Shown here: in pieces, positions 34,383-41,809 of the stretch
Layout of the letters: each line of letters opens with the position of its first letter
How positions within the stretch are numbered: position 1 is the stretch's first letter
DNA from: Microbacterium lemovicicum
GTDB taxonomy: Bacteria; Actinomycetota; Actinomycetes; Actinomycetales; Microbacteriaceae
NCBI RefSeq assembly: GCF_003991875.1
Contig: NZ_CP031423.1
Span: 3,100,001-3,164,000 of the forward strand
Direction of reading: 5' to 3'
Length of the DNA: 64,000 nucleotides
Position numbers and translations under genes: made by a program
Notes under the pieces: model-generated
The model's input: only the letters and a program-made list of their open reading frames with translations
What the model was told of the DNA's origin: nothing
The model's database searches: none

Positions 34383-34850
34383 CTATGCGCGATCCCGAGG
34401 CGGCCGGGACGGCCGGAGCGCCTGCACCATGCTCCGCAACGCGTCGCGGGCGACGGCCTGCTGGTCGGGGTCGAGCTCGGCCAGCATCCGGATCTCCACC
34501 GCCCGCACCGCGGCGGTCGCCTTCTCGAGACTCGCGCGCCCGCGGGCCGTGAGGCGAGCGGGCAGCGCCTTGCCGACCGCCGCCTCCTCGGGGCGCGTGA
34601 CGATGCCGTCGCGCTCGAGGGCCTGCAGGAGGACGTTCATCGACTGCCGGGTCACGAACGCACCGCGGGCCAGCTCGGAGTTGGTGAGCCCCGGTCGCTG
34701 CGCGAGCAGCTCGAGGCAGGAGTAGTGGGTGATGCTCATGCCCAGCGGGCGCAGTGCGTCCTCCATGGACGCGCGCAGGGCGCTCGACGCCTCCTTCAGG
34801 AGGTAGCCGAGCGACGTGTCCAGCCGGATGCCGGCCGCGTCTTGCGTCAT
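34383..34850 (-). CDS. MarR-family regulator of the glyoxalase gene
   Basis: A 155-residue winged-helix MarR regulator: THYSCLELLAQRPGLTNSELARGAFVTRQSMNVLLQAL is the recognition region and the wing carries LPARLTARGRASL. The ATG at 34850 fits the MarR N-terminus (a longer frame runs upstream through the operators). It is divergent from a glyoxalase-fold protein, with two TGTCAG-N4-CTGACA operators in the 62-nt gap. It likely represses both genes; the inducer is unknown, perhaps an electrophile handled by the glyoxalase protein. Confidence 0.88.
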   Translation of the reverse strand: MTQDAAGIRLDTSLGYLLKEASSALRASMEDALRPLGMSITHYSCLELLAQRPGLTNSELARGAFVTRQSMNVLLQALERDGIVTRPEEAAVGKALPARLTARGRASLEKATAAVRAVEIRMLAELDPDQQAVARDALRSMVQALRPSRPPRDRA

Positions 34851-34893
34851 GTCAGTATTCTGACATACACTCGACCGTGTCAGAAGACTGACA
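34850..34893. promoter_or_regulatory. two MarR operators
   Basis: TGTCAGTATTCTGACA (34850-34865) and TGTCAGAAGACTGACA (34878-34893) have identical 6-bp arms, 28 bp apart centre to centre. The first touches the regulator's start codon; the second lies just before the glyoxalase ribosome-binding site. Confidence 0.8.
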
Positions 34894-34912
34894 CACAACC
34901 GCAGGAGGCACC

Positions 34913-35281
34913 ATGCCCGTCACCGGACCCGACTTCATCTCCCTGCAGGCGCGCGACCTCGCGGCCTCGCAGGCGTTCTACGAGCAGTACCTCGGGCTCG
35001 TCCGCTCGCAGAGCGGACCACCGCACGCCGTCGTGTTCGAGACCTCCCCCATCGCCTTCGCCCTGCGCGACATCGTGCCCGGAACCGATCTGGATGCGGC
35101 GCCCGAGCCCGGCATCGGAGCCGCCATCTGGCTGCACGCCACCGACGTGCAGGAGATCCACGACGCCCTCGTCGCGGACGGGCACACCATCGTCTCCGCC
35201 CCGATCGACGGACCGTTCGGCCGCACGTTCACCCTCGCCGACCCCGACGGCTACCGGATCACGCTCCACGACCGCGCCTGA
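34913..35281 (+). CDS. glyoxalase/bleomycin-resistance-fold (VOC) protein
   Basis: A 122-residue vicinal-oxygen-chelate protein with the two expected beta-alpha-beta units: ARDLAASQAFYEQYLGL in the first and FTLADPDGYRITLHD at the end of the second. Such small proteins include glyoxalases, fosfomycin- or bleomycin-resistance proteins and dioxygenases; no residue pattern lets me choose. ATG at 34913 has a CAGGAGG site. Control by the divergent MarR protein suggests an inducible detoxification role. Confidence 0.85.
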   Translation: MPVTGPDFISLQARDLAASQAFYEQYLGLVRSQSGPPHAVVFETSPIAFALRDIVPGTDLDAAPEPGIGAAIWLHATDVQEIHDALVADGHTIVSAPIDGPFGRTFTLADPDGYRITLHDRA

Positions 35282-35317
35282 TCCGCGCCTGCCGACGCCG
35301 CCGCGCCTGACCGTCCG

Positions 35318-35323
35318 TAGGCT
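35318..35323 (+). promoter_or_regulatory. leaderless -10 element for the small zinc-ribbon gene
   Basis: TAGGCT lies 7 nt before the ATG at 35331; the same box serves the divergent genes near 57.1 kb. Confidence 0.5.
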
Positions 35324-35330
35324 GGGTGAC

Positions 35331-35471
35331 ATGCCCACCCCGCCTCCGGACCCCCGGGCCTGCCCCACGTGCGGCGACGAGCTGCGGTTCGAGATCCTCG
35401 ACGACGAGCGCTTCCTCGTGGCGTGGTCGTGCGTGAACTGCGGCCTGATCCGCACGACCGAGCCGGTCTGA
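35331..35471 (+). CDS. small zinc-ribbon protein (46 aa)
   Basis: A 46-residue protein with two Cys pairs, CPTCGDE near the N-terminus and CVNCG near the C-terminus, the spacing expected of a zinc ribbon. The ATG is supported by a TAGGCT box 7 nt upstream, so it is probably a true leaderless gene in the gap after the glyoxalase gene. Small proteins of this type are common in Microbacteriaceae without known function. Confidence 0.6.
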   Translation: MPTPPPDPRACPTCGDELRFEILDDERFLVAWSCVNCGLIRTTEPV

Positions 35472-35495
35472 TCCCGGGCGGGAGCCGTGTGACCC

Positions 35496-36008
35496 TCAGG
35501 GGCGGTCGACGGGGCGTGGCAGCGTGCCGCGGTCGATGAGGCGGTCGAAGACGCGCTCGAAGACGTCGGACAGCTCGGCGGCCTGACGGGGGCTCAGCGC
35601 CTCGAGGAACACCGACCGCACGAAGTCGATGTGGGCGGGAGACGCCTGCACCAGCATCGCGCGGCCGTCATCCGTCAGGGCCACATCGGTGATGCGGCGA
35701 TCATCCGGACGGGGGTGCAGGGTCACCCATCGCCGCGCCGCCATGCGCCGCGTCTGATGGCTGACACGGCTGCGTTCGGCGCCGATCCGGATGGCGAGGT
35801 CGGAGAGGGCCATGGTCCCTGTGCTCTCGCTCGTGAGCGCCACCAGCACGTCGTAATCGACGAGGGAGATCCCGCTGTCGCGCCTCAGCTGCGTGTTCAT
35901 CTCGTAGCGGAGCCGCAGCTGCACCTTCATGAAGGCGTACCAGGCGCGGATCTCGTCGTCGGGCAGGAGCGCGAAGGGCGACTCCGGGGGAACCGCATAC
36001 CGACTCAC
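35496..36008 (-). CDS. MarR-family regulator
   Basis: A 170-residue MarR protein. YDVLVALTSESTGTMALSDLAIRIGAERSRVSHQTRRM forms the helix-turn-helix and HPRPDDRRITDVALTDDGRA the wing, with the usual D-x-R pair. GTG at 36008 gives the canonical length and has a GAGG site; the frame is open further upstream without homology. It is transcribed behind a SnoaL-like gene (10-nt gap), whose promoter carries a GGTGAA-TT-TTCACC palindrome, the probable operator. The pair likely forms an autoregulated unit. Confidence 0.86.
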   Translation of the reverse strand: MSRYAVPPESPFALLPDDEIRAWYAFMKVQLRLRYEMNTQLRRDSGISLVDYDVLVALTSESTGTMALSDLAIRIGAERSRVSHQTRRMAARRWVTLHPRPDDRRITDVALTDDGRAMLVQASPAHIDFVRSVFLEALSPRQAAELSDVFERVFDRLIDRGTLPRPVDRP

Positions 36009-36018
36009 CGGACCGACC

Positions 36019-36372
36019 TCAATCGAACAGGACGGTGAAGACCTTCGACAGCTTCCCGTCGCGCACGAACCCCATGTCCGCCCCCCGGACGACCGGCGCG
36101 CCGGCCGGCCCGAAGGTCCAGGCGAGATACCCGAGAGCCTGGGCCTGGCGGACCGGACCGTCCGCCGTGAACACGAATCCGTTCGCGCCCTCCAGCAGCT
36201 GTCCCACCTTGACGTGCAGCGCCTCCCTCCCCTGCACCTCCCCGTCCGGGTCGGCGAAGACCACGTCCTCGGTGTACGTGCGCTCGATGGCGTCACGTCG
36301 CGCGACCGGGTCGCGCTCGCTGAACACCTCGAACAGCGTGGCGTGCATCAGGCGCTCCAGTGCGGCATCCAT
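36019..36372 (-). CDS. SnoaL/NTF2-like protein
   Basis: A 117-residue cone-shaped NTF2-fold protein. ERTYTEDVVFADPDGEVQGREAL and the C-terminal GADMGFVRDGKLSKVFTVLF are typical of SnoaL-like nuclear-transport-factor proteins, a fold used by small isomerases, hydrolases and binding proteins. ATG at 36372 is chosen because AGAGGAG precedes it; a GTG at 36402 overlaps the palindromic operator. It is co-transcribed with the MarR gene that follows. Substrate unknown. Confidence 0.8.
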   Translation of the reverse strand: MDAALERLMHATLFEVFSERDPVARRDAIERTYTEDVVFADPDGEVQGREALHVKVGQLLEGANGFVFTADGPVRQAQALGYLAWTFGPAGAPVVRGADMGFVRDGKLSKVFTVLFD

Positions 36373-36389
36373 GAGCGGCGCTCCTCTCA

Positions 36390-36410
36390 GGTGAATTTTC
36401 ACCCAATGTA
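36390..36410 (-). promoter_or_regulatory. MarR operator and -10 box of the SnoaL/MarR operon
   Basis: GGTGAATTTTCACC (36390-36403) has 6-bp symmetric arms. TACATT (36405-36410, minus strand) would be the -10 element, so the operator covers the transcription start. Confidence 0.6.
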
Positions 36411-36544
36411 GCGCTCCCGGTGTCCGCGGTCACGTCGTCGCCGGAGGGATCCTCCGCCGCGCGCAACCCCGGTGCGCCAGACCTCTCCCGATGGTGGACT
36501 GTCCCTGGTGCGGCGTCCGGCCGCAACCCGAACGAGGAGGACCC

Positions 36545-36718
36545 GTGGCTCAGCACGATCAGGACCCGAATCACCCCAGTCAGGCCGAAGGCGAAGACCG
36601 GGATCGTCCGGAGGGCGGCGAGGTGCAGGAGCAGGTGGGGCATCCGTCGCAGGCCGAGGGCGAGGATCCGGACGCGCCGGAGGCGTCGAAGGGTCAGGAC
36701 CCCGAAGAGGCCGACTGA
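36545..36718 (+). CDS. small acidic repeat protein (57 aa), function unknown
   Basis: A 57-residue hydrophilic protein with two copies of HPSQAEGED followed by an Asp/Arg/Pro/Glu stretch; it has no hydrophobic segment and should be disordered. GTG at 36545 is preceded by a strong GAGGAGG site. A longer frame could start with ATG at 36491. Convergent with the S4 gene. Its stop codon lies inside a 21-bp direct repeat that recurs 47 bp downstream. No family recognised; coding status rests on the ribosome-binding site and the internal repeat. Confidence 0.5.
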   Translation: MAQHDQDPNHPSQAEGEDRDRPEGGEVQEQVGHPSQAEGEDPDAPEASKGQDPEEAD

Positions 36719-36774
36719 CGAGGGCTGGTCGGGGCGCGCGTCAGCCCCCGAGCGAGGCCGACTGACGAGGGCTG
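36707..36774. repeat. 21-bp direct repeat spanning a stop codon
   Basis: A 21-bp block beginning GAGGCCGACTGACG occurs at 36707-36727 and 36754-36774. The first copy contains the stop of the small acidic protein; the following bases are also related, so about 47 bp was duplicated in tandem. Confidence 0.8.
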
Positions 36775-36785
36775 ATCGGGACGCG

Positions 36786-37013
36786 TCAGGCGCAGACGCG
36801 CATGCGGCGGCCTTCGAAGCCGACGATGTCGCCGAGCTGCAGCTGGCGGCCCCGGCGACGGTCGATCTCGCCGTTCACCGAGACGAAGCCGTCGATGATC
36901 GCCTCCTTGACGTCGCCGCCGGAGTCCAGCAGTCCCGCGTACTTCAGGAACTGCCCGAGGCGGATCCCGTCGCCGCCGATCGAGACGTCGTCGATGCGCT
37001 CGGGAGTCGTCAT
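36786..37013 (-). CDS. S4-domain RNA-binding protein
   Basis: A 75-residue S4-like protein (YbcJ/RlbA type): IRLGQFLKYAGLLDSGGDVKEAI, then VSVNGEIDRRRGRQL and a final RMRVCA. Such proteins bind structured RNA, probably on the ribosome. ATG at 37013 is 7 nt after a TACCAT box on the minus strand (37021-37026), so it can be made from its own leaderless mRNA; it also overlaps the stop of the LacI gene by 4 nt and may be translated from that transcript as well. Confidence 0.86.
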   Translation of the reverse strand: MTTPERIDDVSIGGDGIRLGQFLKYAGLLDSGGDVKEAIIDGFVSVNGEIDRRRGRQLQLGDIVGFEGRRMRVCA

Positions 37014-38029
37014 GGGGTCGATGGTACGGGCTGCTCGCGGTCCGGCGCGGGCACCCGACTGGACTCGCGCTCCACCAGGGTGACGTCCAGCACCGTCGAG
37101 GACTGCAGGTCTTCCGCGTCGCCGCCGGCGAGACGCGCGAAGATGCGCTCCGCTGCGAGCGTGCCCAGTCGTGCGGGGTCCTGGTCGATCACGCTGATCG
37201 ACGGGGTCAGGGTGTCGGCCATCGGGAAGTCGCCGAAGCCGATGAGGGCCATCGGGTGCTCCCGCAGCACGTGCACGAGCGCCATCGACGATCGGGCGTT
37301 GGCGGAGAAGATGGCCGTCGGCGGATCGGAAAGGGCCTTCAGGCGCGCGATGGCCGCGGCCGCGGCATCCCGGTCCGCCACCTCGAGGGCGGCGAGCTCG
37401 GGATCGAACGGGATGCCGGACTCGCTCTGCGCGCGCCGCCACCCCTCGAACCGCTTCGTTTCGGTGGAGAGCCGCACGACATCGCCCACGTAGGCGATGC
37501 GGCGGTGCCCGTGCTCGATGAGGCGGCTGGTCGCGAGGTGGGCGCCGTGCTCGTCGTCCTCGGTGAAGGTGTCGGTGACGAGGTCGACGGGCCCGCGGTC
37601 GACGAAGACGATCGGCGTGTGCTCGCGCCAGCGCTCGAGCCAGGAGTGGTCATCGCCCACCGGGGCGACGACCAGACCGGTCAGCTTGCGTCCGAGCATC
37701 GACTCCAGAGAGGGGCGCTCGTCGTCGGGGTCGTCGCCGAGGCTCGTGACCATGGTGGAGATCCCGTGGGCGCGGGCGGCGTCTTCGATCGCGCGGGCGA
37801 TCGCGGCGAAGAACGGGTCGACGATGTCGGGAACCGCGACGCCGATGACCGACGCGCGACCGGATCGGAAGGTCGTGGCCATCACGTTGGGCACGTAGTT
37901 GAGCTCCCGCATGGCCTTCTCGACCTCGGCACGGGTGTGCGGCAGCACGTGCGGATCGTCGTTGAAGACGCGGGACACCGTCTTGGTGCTGACCCCGGCG
38001 CGGGCGGCGACATCACGCATGGTGGTCAC
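37010..38029 (-). CDS. LacI-family regulator, probable repressor of regulon A
   Basis: A 339-residue LacI protein: TMRDVAARAGVSTKTVSRVF helix-turn-helix, LNYVPNVMATTFRSG hinge and an effector domain with GVAVPDIVDPFFAAIARAIE, RRIAYVGDVVRLSTE and ALIGFGDFPMAD. GTG at 38029 is preferred because AAGGAG lies 6 nt upstream. It follows the FGGY kinase and class I aldolase genes on the same strand. The nearest shared palindrome, with core CACCGGTG, lies before those genes (40511) and twice before importer operon A, so it is the likely repressor of both; the link is inferred from position and motif sharing. Confidence 0.88.
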   Translation of the reverse strand: MTTMRDVAARAGVSTKTVSRVFNDDPHVLPHTRAEVEKAMRELNYVPNVMATTFRSGRASVIGVAVPDIVDPFFAAIARAIEDAARAHGISTMVTSLGDDPDDERPSLESMLGRKLTGLVVAPVGDDHSWLERWREHTPIVFVDRGPVDLVTDTFTEDDEHGAHLATSRLIEHGHRRIAYVGDVVRLSTETKRFEGWRRAQSESGIPFDPELAALEVADRDAAAAAIARLKALSDPPTAIFSANARSSMALVHVLREHPMALIGFGDFPMADTLTPSISVIDQDPARLGTLAAERIFARLAGGDAEDLQSSTVLDVTLVERESSRVPAPDREQPVPSTP

Positions 38030-38110
38030 GGTGGGCTCCTTCCGCGCACGTGCGGTCACTCCGCAGAACCCTATCCCCGGGAGCCGTGCGCGACTCCCGG
38101 GGGTCGTGCG

Positions 38111-39001
38111 TCAGGAGCGGCGGTCGACGGCGGCGGCGAGCTCGTGCAGCCGGGGCAGCGCCCGGCCGGTGAGGCGCTCCTCGCGGAGAGCGGCGTCGAA
38201 CGACAGGCTGTCCTTCCACAGCGACCGGCCGGCCATCGCGCCGGCGGCGCCATGGGCGACGGCGGTGGCGACCTGCTCGATGAAGGTCTCGTGGTCGACG
38301 CCCGCCGACAGCACGGCCCACGGCACGCCCTGGGCGGCCGCGGTCACCGCGTCGCTCGCCTCGGCCGAGCCGGGGTACTGGAGCTTGAGGATCTTCGAGC
38401 CGCACGCGACGGCCAGCGCGGCACCGTCGGCGACGAGATCGGGGAACGCCGCGGCGTACTCCTCGTCGCTCTCGCCCTCGAGCTGGTAGGTCAGCAGCTC
38501 GACGATGAGCAGCACGCCCTCCGCCTCGCAGGCGGCGACGAGGTCGCGGATCTCCTGGGCCACGCGGGAGTCGGCGTCCTGCTTGTCGGGGCGCGTGTAG
38601 TACAGCATCTTGGCGACGCTGCCGCCGAGGTCGCGCACGGTGCGGGGGGTCACGCCCGGCACGAAGCGCGTGTACTTGAGGCCGTCGACGGTCTCGAAGC
38701 CGGAGGCGTCCAGGCCCACGACGAGGGCGGTGTCGCGGTCGAGCACGCCGTCGTCGACGATGGCGGGCAGCGCGACCTCGGGATCGAGCAGGATGGCCGG
38801 CGCGTGGTTGGCGAGGTGGCGGACGAGGTCGGCCTTCACCTCGGCGAGCTGCTCGCGGGTGATCGCGTCGGAGCCCTCCGGGGCGTCCTTGATGGCGGCC
38901 TTCATGCCGTTGCGCTGGTCGGCGGCGACGATGAGCATGTTGCCGGCGGGCGTCGAGATCGACCGCAGGGCGCGGCGCTCGAGCGTGTTCAGTTCGTTCA
39001 T
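38111..39001 (-). CDS. class I (LacD/DeoC-like) ketose-phosphate aldolase
   Basis: A 296-residue TIM-barrel aldolase resembling tagatose-1,6-bisphosphate aldolase LacD. MLIVAADQRNGMK matches the family's DQRxS-like N-terminal motif, and the Schiff-base region SKILKLQYPG holds the lysine. The LLIVELLTYQL strand also fits. It probably splits a ketose mono- or bisphosphate into dihydroxyacetone phosphate or glyceraldehyde phosphate and an aldehyde. It lies 75 nt behind the FGGY kinase in one operon. Which ketose is used cannot be told; sulfoquinovose-type aldolases also share this fold. Confidence 0.82.
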   Translation of the reverse strand: MNELNTLERRALRSISTPAGNMLIVAADQRNGMKAAIKDAPEGSDAITREQLAEVKADLVRHLANHAPAILLDPEVALPAIVDDGVLDRDTALVVGLDASGFETVDGLKYTRFVPGVTPRTVRDLGGSVAKMLYYTRPDKQDADSRVAQEIRDLVAACEAEGVLLIVELLTYQLEGESDEEYAAAFPDLVADGAALAVACGSKILKLQYPGSAEASDAVTAAAQGVPWAVLSAGVDHETFIEQVATAVAHGAAGAMAGRSLWKDSLSFDAALREERLTGRALPRLHELAAAVDRRS

Positions 39002-39076
39002 GGTCTTCTCTCTCGGTGGGGTCTGCGTGGGTTCTGCGTGGAGGTCTGCGCGGGTCTGCGGGGAGGTCGGCGGCCG

Positions 39077-40465
39077 TCAGGCGGCGGGCGCGGGCTCGCG
39101 CCGGCGTACGAGCTGCGCGGCGATGAGCGCGGCGCCGTAGGCCGTCTCCTGCTCGCGGGTGGAAGCGGTGAGGTCGGGCAGCACCGCGGCGCGGGCGCGG
39201 ACGACCGAGGCCATGCCCGCCCAGCCGCCGGTGAGCGTCGCGTGCGTCGCGGGAGCGACCTCGCGGTCCATGGCGCGGATGAGGGCGGCGATCTCCTCGT
39301 TGCTGTGGCGCAGCACGGCGGCGAAGACCTCCGCGGGGGTCACTCCGTCGGCGTGCATCGTGACGCGCAGCACACCGTCGTCGTTGCGCGCACCGGAGAC
39401 CTCCACGGCGCCGGCGGGCAGCGCGCCCTCCAGCGGGAGCGCCAGCACCGCGGCATCCATCTCGTCGCGCCCGGCGCGGTCGGAGACGCCGGATGCGAGC
39501 AGGGCCCGCCGCAGCAGCAGTCCGGTCTTCACGCCGGCGACGAGCACGTGCTTGCCCGGCACGATGTGGCGCACCTCGTTGATGAGCGCGGCGGCGAGCC
39601 GGCCGCGCGCCTCGAAGCCGAGCGGCTCGTCGAGCACCCGCAGCAGCACCTCGGCGGTGCCGAGCGACACGTGGTAGCCGTCGGCCGCGAGCGTGCCCGC
39701 CGCCTCAGCGGCCACGAGATGATCGTGTCCGGCGACGGTGAGCTCCGCGCCCGCGAGGCGGGGTCCGTGTGCATCGGAGATCCGGCCCCACGGCAGGCCG
39801 CCCCCGCGCAGCTCGGGGAGGATGTCGGCGGTCACGCCGAGCGCGTCGAGCATCGGCGGCCAGGCGAGGCCGGAGTCCTGATCGAGCAGGCCGGTGCGCG
39901 AGGTCAGGGAGTACTCGTCGGCGATGTCGCCGCCGAGCGCCGCCGCGACGAACTCCGGGAGGTTCAGCCAGCGCAGTCCGGCGAGGTCGAGACCCGCATC
40001 GCGGAGATGGGCGAGCTTGGCGACGGTGACCTGCGCACCGAGCGGCAGTCCGGTGCGGCCGGCGAACTCGTCGTGGATCTCTGCGGGGAACGCCGCGACC
40101 TGCTCGAGACCCCGCGGGTCGAACCAGGCGAAGCCCGGCGCGACGGCGGTGCCCGCGGCATCCACGAGCATCCCGGTCTCCCCCATGCCGGCGATCCCGA
40201 CCGCCTGGATGGGTGCGTCGGTGACCTCGGCGAGGGCCGTGTCGACGCCGGCGAAGAGCTCGGCCAAGGCTTCGAGGAGCGTCGCGGCGTCGAGCTCGGT
40301 GGTGCCTCCGGGGCCGACGCGCCACGGGGTCGCGACCTGCCCGCCGACGATCTCGCGCCCCGTCTCGTCGATGACGAGCATCTTGACGCCGGTGCTGCCG
40401 AGGTCGATGCCCGCGGACAGGGCGCCCGCGGGGGCGGGGCGGGGATCGTGTGCGCCGATGGACAC
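39077..40465 (-). CDS. FGGY-family carbohydrate kinase (regulon A)
   Basis: A 462-residue sugar kinase. AGIDLGSTGVKMLVID is the N-terminal phosphate motif, PGFAWFDPRG and LTSRTGLLDQDSG lie in the sugar-binding lobe, and LTVAGHDHLVAAEAAG, VSLGTAEVLLRVLDEP and LTGGWAGMASVVRAR in the C-terminal lobe. GTG at 40465 has an AGGAAGG site about 6 nt upstream. It is paralogous to the kinase at 46714-48135, so both ketose regulons use the same type of first step. Divergent from the kinase-HAD fusion across a CACCGGTG operator. Exact sugar unknown. Confidence 0.89.
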   Translation of the reverse strand: MSIGAHDPRPAPAGALSAGIDLGSTGVKMLVIDETGREIVGGQVATPWRVGPGGTTELDAATLLEALAELFAGVDTALAEVTDAPIQAVGIAGMGETGMLVDAAGTAVAPGFAWFDPRGLEQVAAFPAEIHDEFAGRTGLPLGAQVTVAKLAHLRDAGLDLAGLRWLNLPEFVAAALGGDIADEYSLTSRTGLLDQDSGLAWPPMLDALGVTADILPELRGGGLPWGRISDAHGPRLAGAELTVAGHDHLVAAEAAGTLAADGYHVSLGTAEVLLRVLDEPLGFEARGRLAAALINEVRHIVPGKHVLVAGVKTGLLLRRALLASGVSDRAGRDEMDAAVLALPLEGALPAGAVEVSGARNDDGVLRVTMHADGVTPAEVFAAVLRHSNEEIAALIRAMDREVAPATHATLTGGWAGMASVVRARAAVLPDLTASTREQETAYGAALIAAQLVRRREPAPAA

Positions 40466-40510
40466 GGGGTTCCTTCCTGGACCGAACGTCGAATGCCGGA
40501 AAATCAAGCA

Positions 40511-40524
40511 TGACACCGGTGACT
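40511..40524. promoter_or_regulatory. LacI-type operator A3 between divergent kinase genes
   Basis: TGACACCGGTGACT matches the operator at 28487 in 13 of 14 bases. It lies between the FGGY kinase and the kinase-phosphatase fusion, positioned to control both. Confidence 0.65.
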
Positions 40525-40533
40525 TGGTACGTC

Positions 40534-40539
40534 TACTGT
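40534..40539 (+). promoter_or_regulatory. leaderless -10 element for the kinase-HAD fusion
   Basis: TACTGT lies 6 nt before the ATG at 40546 and 9 bp after operator A3, so a bound repressor would sit directly upstream of it. Confidence 0.5.
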
Positions 40540-40545
40540 GGACCT

Positions 40546-41772
40546 ATGCACCCTCCCTGTCAAATGGACCGGTCGATCGTGATCGCCGTCGCGGGCGTCG
40601 CGGGGTCGGGGAAGACGACTCTCGGACGCGCGCTGGCGAGAGAGCTGCGGATGCCGCTGCTCGACCTCGATGCGGTGACCACGCCGCTCCTCGAGTCCCT
40701 GCCGACCGTCGCGCTCGGCGGCCATTGGCTGGCGTCGGAGCACGGCCCCGCGATCCGCGACGGGCGCTATGCGGCGCTGCGGGCGGTGACCGCCGACGTC
40801 ATCGACTCGGCGGGGGGCGCGGTGCTCGTCGCGCCCTTCACGGCGGAGCTCCGCGGGGGCGAGGCGTGGCACGAGCTCGTGCGCGCCGTGGCCCCCGCCG
40901 ACCTGCGGATGGTGCACCTCGACGGCGATGCCCAGCTGCTCGCCGCCCGCCGCGCGGTCCGCGGCGAGGAGCGCGACCGTCACCGCTCCGACGTCGCGCC
41001 CGATCCCCCGGCGGTGCCCGTGATCAGGGTCGACGCGGAGCTCACCACCGCCCAGCAGCTGTCGCGCCTCCTGCCGCTCCTCGGCGTGCGCCTGCCCGTG
41101 GACGAGCACGCCGCCCTCTTCGATCGCACCTTCGACGCGGTGCTGTTCGACCTCGACGGCACCCTCATCGACTCGACCGCCTCGGTCACCCGGTCGTGGC
41201 GGCGGTTCGCCGAGCACTACGGGGTCTCGATGCAGGCGCTCCACGAGAACCACGGGCAGCCGGCGCGCGTGCTCATCACCCGGCTCCTCCCCGAGCACCT
41301 CCGCGTCGAAGGCCTGACGCGCATCACCGACCTCGAGATCGCCGACGCCGTCGGCCTGCAGCCGGTGCGCGGTGCGCGCGCGTTCTACGACAGCGTGCCC
41401 GCCGACCGCCGGGCGATCGTCACGTCGGGGTCGGTCCCGATCGCGACGGCGCGACTGGATGCCGCGGGCTTCCTCCGCCCCGACGTGTTCGTCACGGTCG
41501 ACGACGTGACCCGCGGCAAGCCCGACCCCGAGCCGTTCCTCATCGCGGCGGCACGGCTCGGCGTTGCTCCGGCGCGCTGCCTCGTCGTGGAGGATGCCGT
41601 CGCCGGCATCACCGCCGCGCGGGCCGCCGGCTGCGCCGTGCTCGGCATCGCCGGCACGACCGACGCGGACGCCCTCGACGCCGACCTCGTGGTCGACGGA
41701 CTCGACCGCGTGGAGCTCGTGCGCGACGGCGGGATGCTGCGGCTGCGGGTCCCGGCGCGGGTGCGGACCTGA
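40546..41772 (+). CDS. P-loop kinase fused to HAD sugar phosphatase
   Basis: A 408-residue two-domain protein. Residues 10 to about 185 form a small P-loop kinase (Walker A GVAGSGKTT, residues 17-25) of the gluconokinase/AAA_33 kind. Residues about 198-400 form a HAD phosphatase of the beta-phosphoglucomutase/sugar-phosphatase group: motif I FDLDGTL (Asp202, Asp204), motif II VTSGS, motif III Lys325 in RGKPDPEPF and motif IV EDAVAG (Glu349, Asp350). All catalytic residues of both halves look intact, so one chain may both add and remove phosphate. ATG 40546 follows a TACTGT box by 6 nt; ATG 40564 is possible but has no ribosome-binding site. Substrates unknown. Confidence 0.85.
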   Translation: MHPPCQMDRSIVIAVAGVAGSGKTTLGRALARELRMPLLDLDAVTTPLLESLPTVALGGHWLASEHGPAIRDGRYAALRAVTADVIDSAGGAVLVAPFTAELRGGEAWHELVRAVAPADLRMVHLDGDAQLLAARRAVRGEERDRHRSDVAPDPPAVPVIRVDAELTTAQQLSRLLPLLGVRLPVDEHAALFDRTFDAVLFDLDGTLIDSTASVTRSWRRFAEHYGVSMQALHENHGQPARVLITRLLPEHLRVEGLTRITDLEIADAVGLQPVRGARAFYDSVPADRRAIVTSGSVPIATARLDAAGFLRPDVFVTVDDVTRGKPDPEPFLIAAARLGVAPARCLVVEDAVAGITAARAAGCAVLGIAGTTDADALDADLVVDGLDRVELVRDGGMLRLRVPARVRT

Positions 41773-41809
41773 CGGGGCTCCGCCTGACGCGGGCTCCGCG
41801 CACCGCCGC

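Noticed and set aside
34002..35330. A long plus-strand frame leading into the small zinc-ribbon gene
   Set aside because: It crosses the MarR operators and the glyoxalase gene out of frame; only the last 47 codons, after the TAGGCT box, are accepted.
37256..40513. A very long open frame (over 1000 codons) on the plus strand
   Set aside because: It runs antisense through the LacI, aldolase and FGGY kinase genes, has Gly/Arg/Asp-rich composition without any domain, and is the usual by-product of very GC-rich coding DNA.
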